6,171 nt of DNA from Anaerolineales bacterium (GTDB lineage Bacteria > Chloroflexota > Anaerolineae > Anaerolineales > Villigracilaceae), in assembly GCA_024763295.1 (NCBI GenBank), contig JANTFU010000148.1:1-6171 (forward strand), in the 5' to 3' direction. Under the pieces are notes generated by a model, which saw only the letters and a program-made list of their open reading frames with translations, was not told the DNA's origin and made no database searches. Below are positions 5,014 to 6,171 of this stretch, one piece after another. How positions within the stretch are numbered: the stretch's first letter is position 1; every line of letters begins with the position of its first letter. Made by a program: the position numbers and the translations under genes.

Positions 5014-5897
5014 ACTTTTAGTTTTTCCCCAGCCAACGCCTCGATCACCCCAATCACCGCCGAATTATCCAAATCACCCATGCCCATTTCGAGCATGGCG
5101 CTGAAGAGTTGTGTATTTGCCGCAGTGCCGGGCAGCGGGACGCCGTATTCACGGGCGGTGTCGAGCACGATGTTCAGGTCTTTGGCTTGCATATAGGCTT
5201 TGAAGCCGGGCTGACGATTGCCGTCAAATAATCTCGGCGGTTTGACGTCCAGTGTCCAGCATTGGGCAGCACCACCTTTGATGGCTTGCACCACCTTTTG
5301 CGGATCAGCGCCGGCTTTTTGGGCGACCATCAGCAATTCGCCCGTCGCAACCATTTGCGCAGCGACCATGATCTGATTGCAAACTTTGGCGATTTGCCCC
5401 GCGCCCGCGTCCCCAACGAGGGTGATGCTTTTGCCCATCGCTTCAAGGACGGGCATCGCTTTGTTTAGCGCAGCTTCTTCGCCGCCGAGCATGATCGTCA
5501 ACGTGCCGTTAATTGCGCCAATATCCCCGCCGCTGACGGGGGCATCTAACGCCGAAACGCCTTTTTCTGCCAGCGCAGCCGCAATTTTGCGAGCCGTGGC
5601 GGGTTTGATGGTCGAGTTGTCGATGAAAATCAAGCCTTCGTGTGCGCCCTCGATGATGCCATCTTTGCCCAGCGCCACATGCTCCACATCGGGCGAGTCG
5701 GGCAGGTTGGTGACTACAATGTCCACTTGGCGGGCGACCTCAGCAGGCGTCCAAGCGGCAGTCGCTCCTTCGGCAACCAACTCGTCCACTGCGGCGCGGC
5801 TGCGGTTATGTACCACCAGCGGAAATCCTGCTTTAAGGATATTCCGCGCCATCGGCTTGCCCATCAATCCTAATCCAATATAGCCAACTTTTAACAT
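5010..5897 (-). CDS. 2-hydroxy-3-oxopropionate reductase / 3-hydroxyisobutyrate dehydrogenase family (GarR/GlxR-like)
   Basis: From the ATG at 5897 the product has 295 residues, the family's usual length. GYIGLGLMGKPMARN (5-19) is the Rossmann dinucleotide loop. DAPVSGGDIGAINGTL (118-133) is the substrate-binding block. GAGQIAKVCNQIMV (165-178) carries the catalytic lysine K171, and MQAKDLNIVLD (236-246) is the conserved C-terminal helix with K239. The run AIKGGAAQCWTLDVKPP, followed by QPGFKAYMQAKDL, resembles GarR/GlxR tartronate-semialdehyde reductases more than valine-pathway dehydrogenases. NAD(P)H-dependent reduction of tartronate semialdehyde to D-glycerate is therefore the best guess, with 3-hydroxyisobutyrate or succinic-semialdehyde activity as alternatives. 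An in-frame ATG six codons upstream (5915) is rejected because AGAGGAG lies between the two and is well placed for the inner one. The stop codon lies within the repeat at 4987-5013. It is followed by yitT, with no visible metabolic link. Confidence 0.92.
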   Translation of the reverse strand: MLKVGYIGLGLMGKPMARNILKAGFPLVVHNRSRAAVDELVAEGATAAWTPAEVARQVDIVVTNLPDSPDVEHVALGKDGIIEGAHEGLIFIDNSTIKPATARKIAAALAEKGVSALDAPVSGGDIGAINGTLTIMLGGEEAALNKAMPVLEAMGKSITLVGDAGAGQIAKVCNQIMVAAQMVATGELLMVAQKAGADPQKVVQAIKGGAAQCWTLDVKPPRLFDGNRQPGFKAYMQAKDLNIVLDTAREYGVPLPGTAANTQLFSAMLEMGMGDLDNSAVIGVIEALAGEKLKV

Positions 5898-5902
5898 CTT
5901 CG

Positions 5903-5909
5903 CTCCTCT
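5903..5909 (-). promoter_or_regulatory. Shine-Dalgarno site setting the reductase start
   Basis: AGAGGAG on the minus strand is followed by 5 nt (CGAAG) and the ATG at 5897. It lies downstream of the alternative in-frame ATG at 5915, so it decides the start in favour of 5897, which also puts the Rossmann glycines at the usual distance from the N-terminus. Confidence 0.85.
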
Positions 5910-5930
5910 TGTCATTGAAAAAAACTACAC

Positions 5931-6044
5931 AGTCTCTGAGCGGAGGGCTGAACGAATGTGAAGCCCGTAGTCGAAGAGCGGGTTTCAGGGAACGCCGTCC
6001 TTCGACTACGTCCTTTGCTTCGCAAAGGCCTCCGCTCAGGAACT
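5931..6044. repeat. Cloverleaf-forming intergenic repeat, copy B
   Basis: The outer arms, AGTCTCTGAGCGGAG (5931-5945) and CTCCGCTCAGGAACT (6030-6044), pair over 15 positions with two mismatches. Inside are a GGGCT/AGCCC hairpin (5945-5949, 5962-5966) with the 12-nt loop GAACGAATGTGA, a central perfect 11-bp stem CGTAGTCGAAG/CTTCGACTACG (5966-5976, 6000-6010), and a 7-bp hairpin CCTTTGC/GCAAAGG (6012-6018, 6022-6028) with the loop TTC. It aligns with the reverse complement of copy A at 4001-4117. It occupies most of the divergent region between the reductase gene and the gene at 6107, and may separate their promoters. Confidence 0.88.
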
Positions 6045-6053
6045 AAATTTGGT

Positions 6054-6079
6054 TTGGCACTATTATAATCTGGTAAAAT
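6054..6079 (+). promoter_or_regulatory. Putative promoter of the gene at 6107
   Basis: TGGTAAAAT at 6071-6079 fits an extended -10 (TGN plus TAAAAT), and TTGGCA at 6054-6059 could be a weak -35, although the 14-nt spacing is short. A perfect TATAAT at 6064-6069 is an alternative -10 without a good -35. Either would start transcription 20-35 nt before the ATG, leaving room for the AAGGA ribosome binding site. The A/T-rich stretch directly follows cloverleaf copy B. Confidence 0.5.
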
Positions 6080-6095
6080 ACTGAAAAAATGTTCT

Positions 6096-6100
6096 AAGGA
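6096..6100 (+). promoter_or_regulatory. Ribosome binding site of the gene at 6107
   Basis: AAGGA lies 6 nt before the ATG at 6107. Together with the -10-like sequences upstream it supports a real gene starting here although only its first codons are in the window. Confidence 0.65.
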
Positions 6101-6106
6101 TTTAGT

Positions 6107-6171
6107 ATGGCAATTGACTTTCAGCAAATTTACGAGCGCATTAAAGAAATTGGGCAAAGCGTGCAAGAGCG
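6107..6171 (+). CDS. 5' end of an unidentified gene, cut by the window edge
   Basis: Twenty-one complete codons and two further bases are present, encoding MAIDFQQIYERIKEIGQS followed by VQE. The segment is polar, charged and probably helical, with hydrophobic residues at helical spacing, which would suit an N-terminal helix or coiled coil. There is no signal peptide. It is too short to name a family. A ribosome binding site and promoter-like sequences precede it, and it is transcribed divergently from the reductase gene. No stop codon occurs before the window ends. Confidence 0.6.
   Translation, partial: MAIDFQQIYERIKEIGQSVQE

Noticed and set aside
5898..5915. ATG at 5915 as start of the reductase.
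   Set aside because: The Shine-Dalgarno site AGAGGAG lies downstream of it, positioned for the ATG at 5897.
4001..6044. Cloverleaf copies as tRNA genes or CRISPR repeats.
   Set aside because: There is no tRNA T-loop, anticodon arm or CCA-end geometry, and the two copies are far apart with no spacer array.
5912..6166. Minus-strand open frame of 84 codons across the divergent region.
   Set aside because: Most of it is the cloverleaf repeat read as protein, it shows no domain, and it overlaps the promoter and start of the gene at 6107.

Overview
The window reads as ordinary bacterial chromosome with balanced base composition, most likely from an Anaerolineae-type Chloroflexota. That placement is an inference. 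It rests on the Thr/Pro-rich tether behind a lipobox in the exported hydrolase, on intergenic repeats built from GAGCGGAG and AGTCGAAGGGC words that I recall being scattered through such genomes, and on weak or absent Shine-Dalgarno sequences before several genes. No phage, transposase, CRISPR array, tRNA or rRNA is visible.

Layout: (1) Positions 33-2628 hold a tight plus-strand operon of four genes. They encode a Fur/Zur-family metalloregulator, a 66-residue membrane microprotein that begins with a CxxC motif, a lipoprotein alpha/beta hydrolase, and a YiiP/FieF-like cation diffusion facilitator. The gaps are 1 nt, 1 nt and a 4-nt ATGA overlap, and the operon ends at a clear intrinsic terminator (2694-2717). 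(2) Positions 2719-5897 hold four minus-strand genes. Read in their own direction these are a GarR/GlxR-type 2-hydroxy-3-oxopropionate reductase, a YitT-family membrane protein, a PAPS-type sulfotransferase and the ribosome-rescue hydrolase ArfB. (3) At 6107 a new plus-strand gene begins and runs off the window; only 21 complete codons are present.

The first block makes sense as a metal-homeostasis unit: a metal-responsive repressor made with a metal exporter, plus a Cys-bearing membrane microprotein and a surface-anchored hydrolase whose roles are not established. The minus-strand genes share no evident pathway. Repeat elements fill three of the four inter-ORF gaps around them (sulfotransferase-arfB, yitT-sulfotransferase, reductase-yitT) and the divergent region next to the reductase.

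The most unusual non-coding features are two copies (4001-4117 and 5931-6044) of a roughly 115-nt element that folds as a cloverleaf: an outer stem, a central stem and two side hairpins. The two copies differ in side-hairpin sequence but keep the pairing. A second, smaller GC-rich hairpin family occurs twice (3134-3160, 4987-5013). Three of the four minus-strand genes end exactly at, or inside, one of these elements. No gene-free stretch exceeds 300 bases; the longest (5898-6106) holds the second cloverleaf and a promoter.
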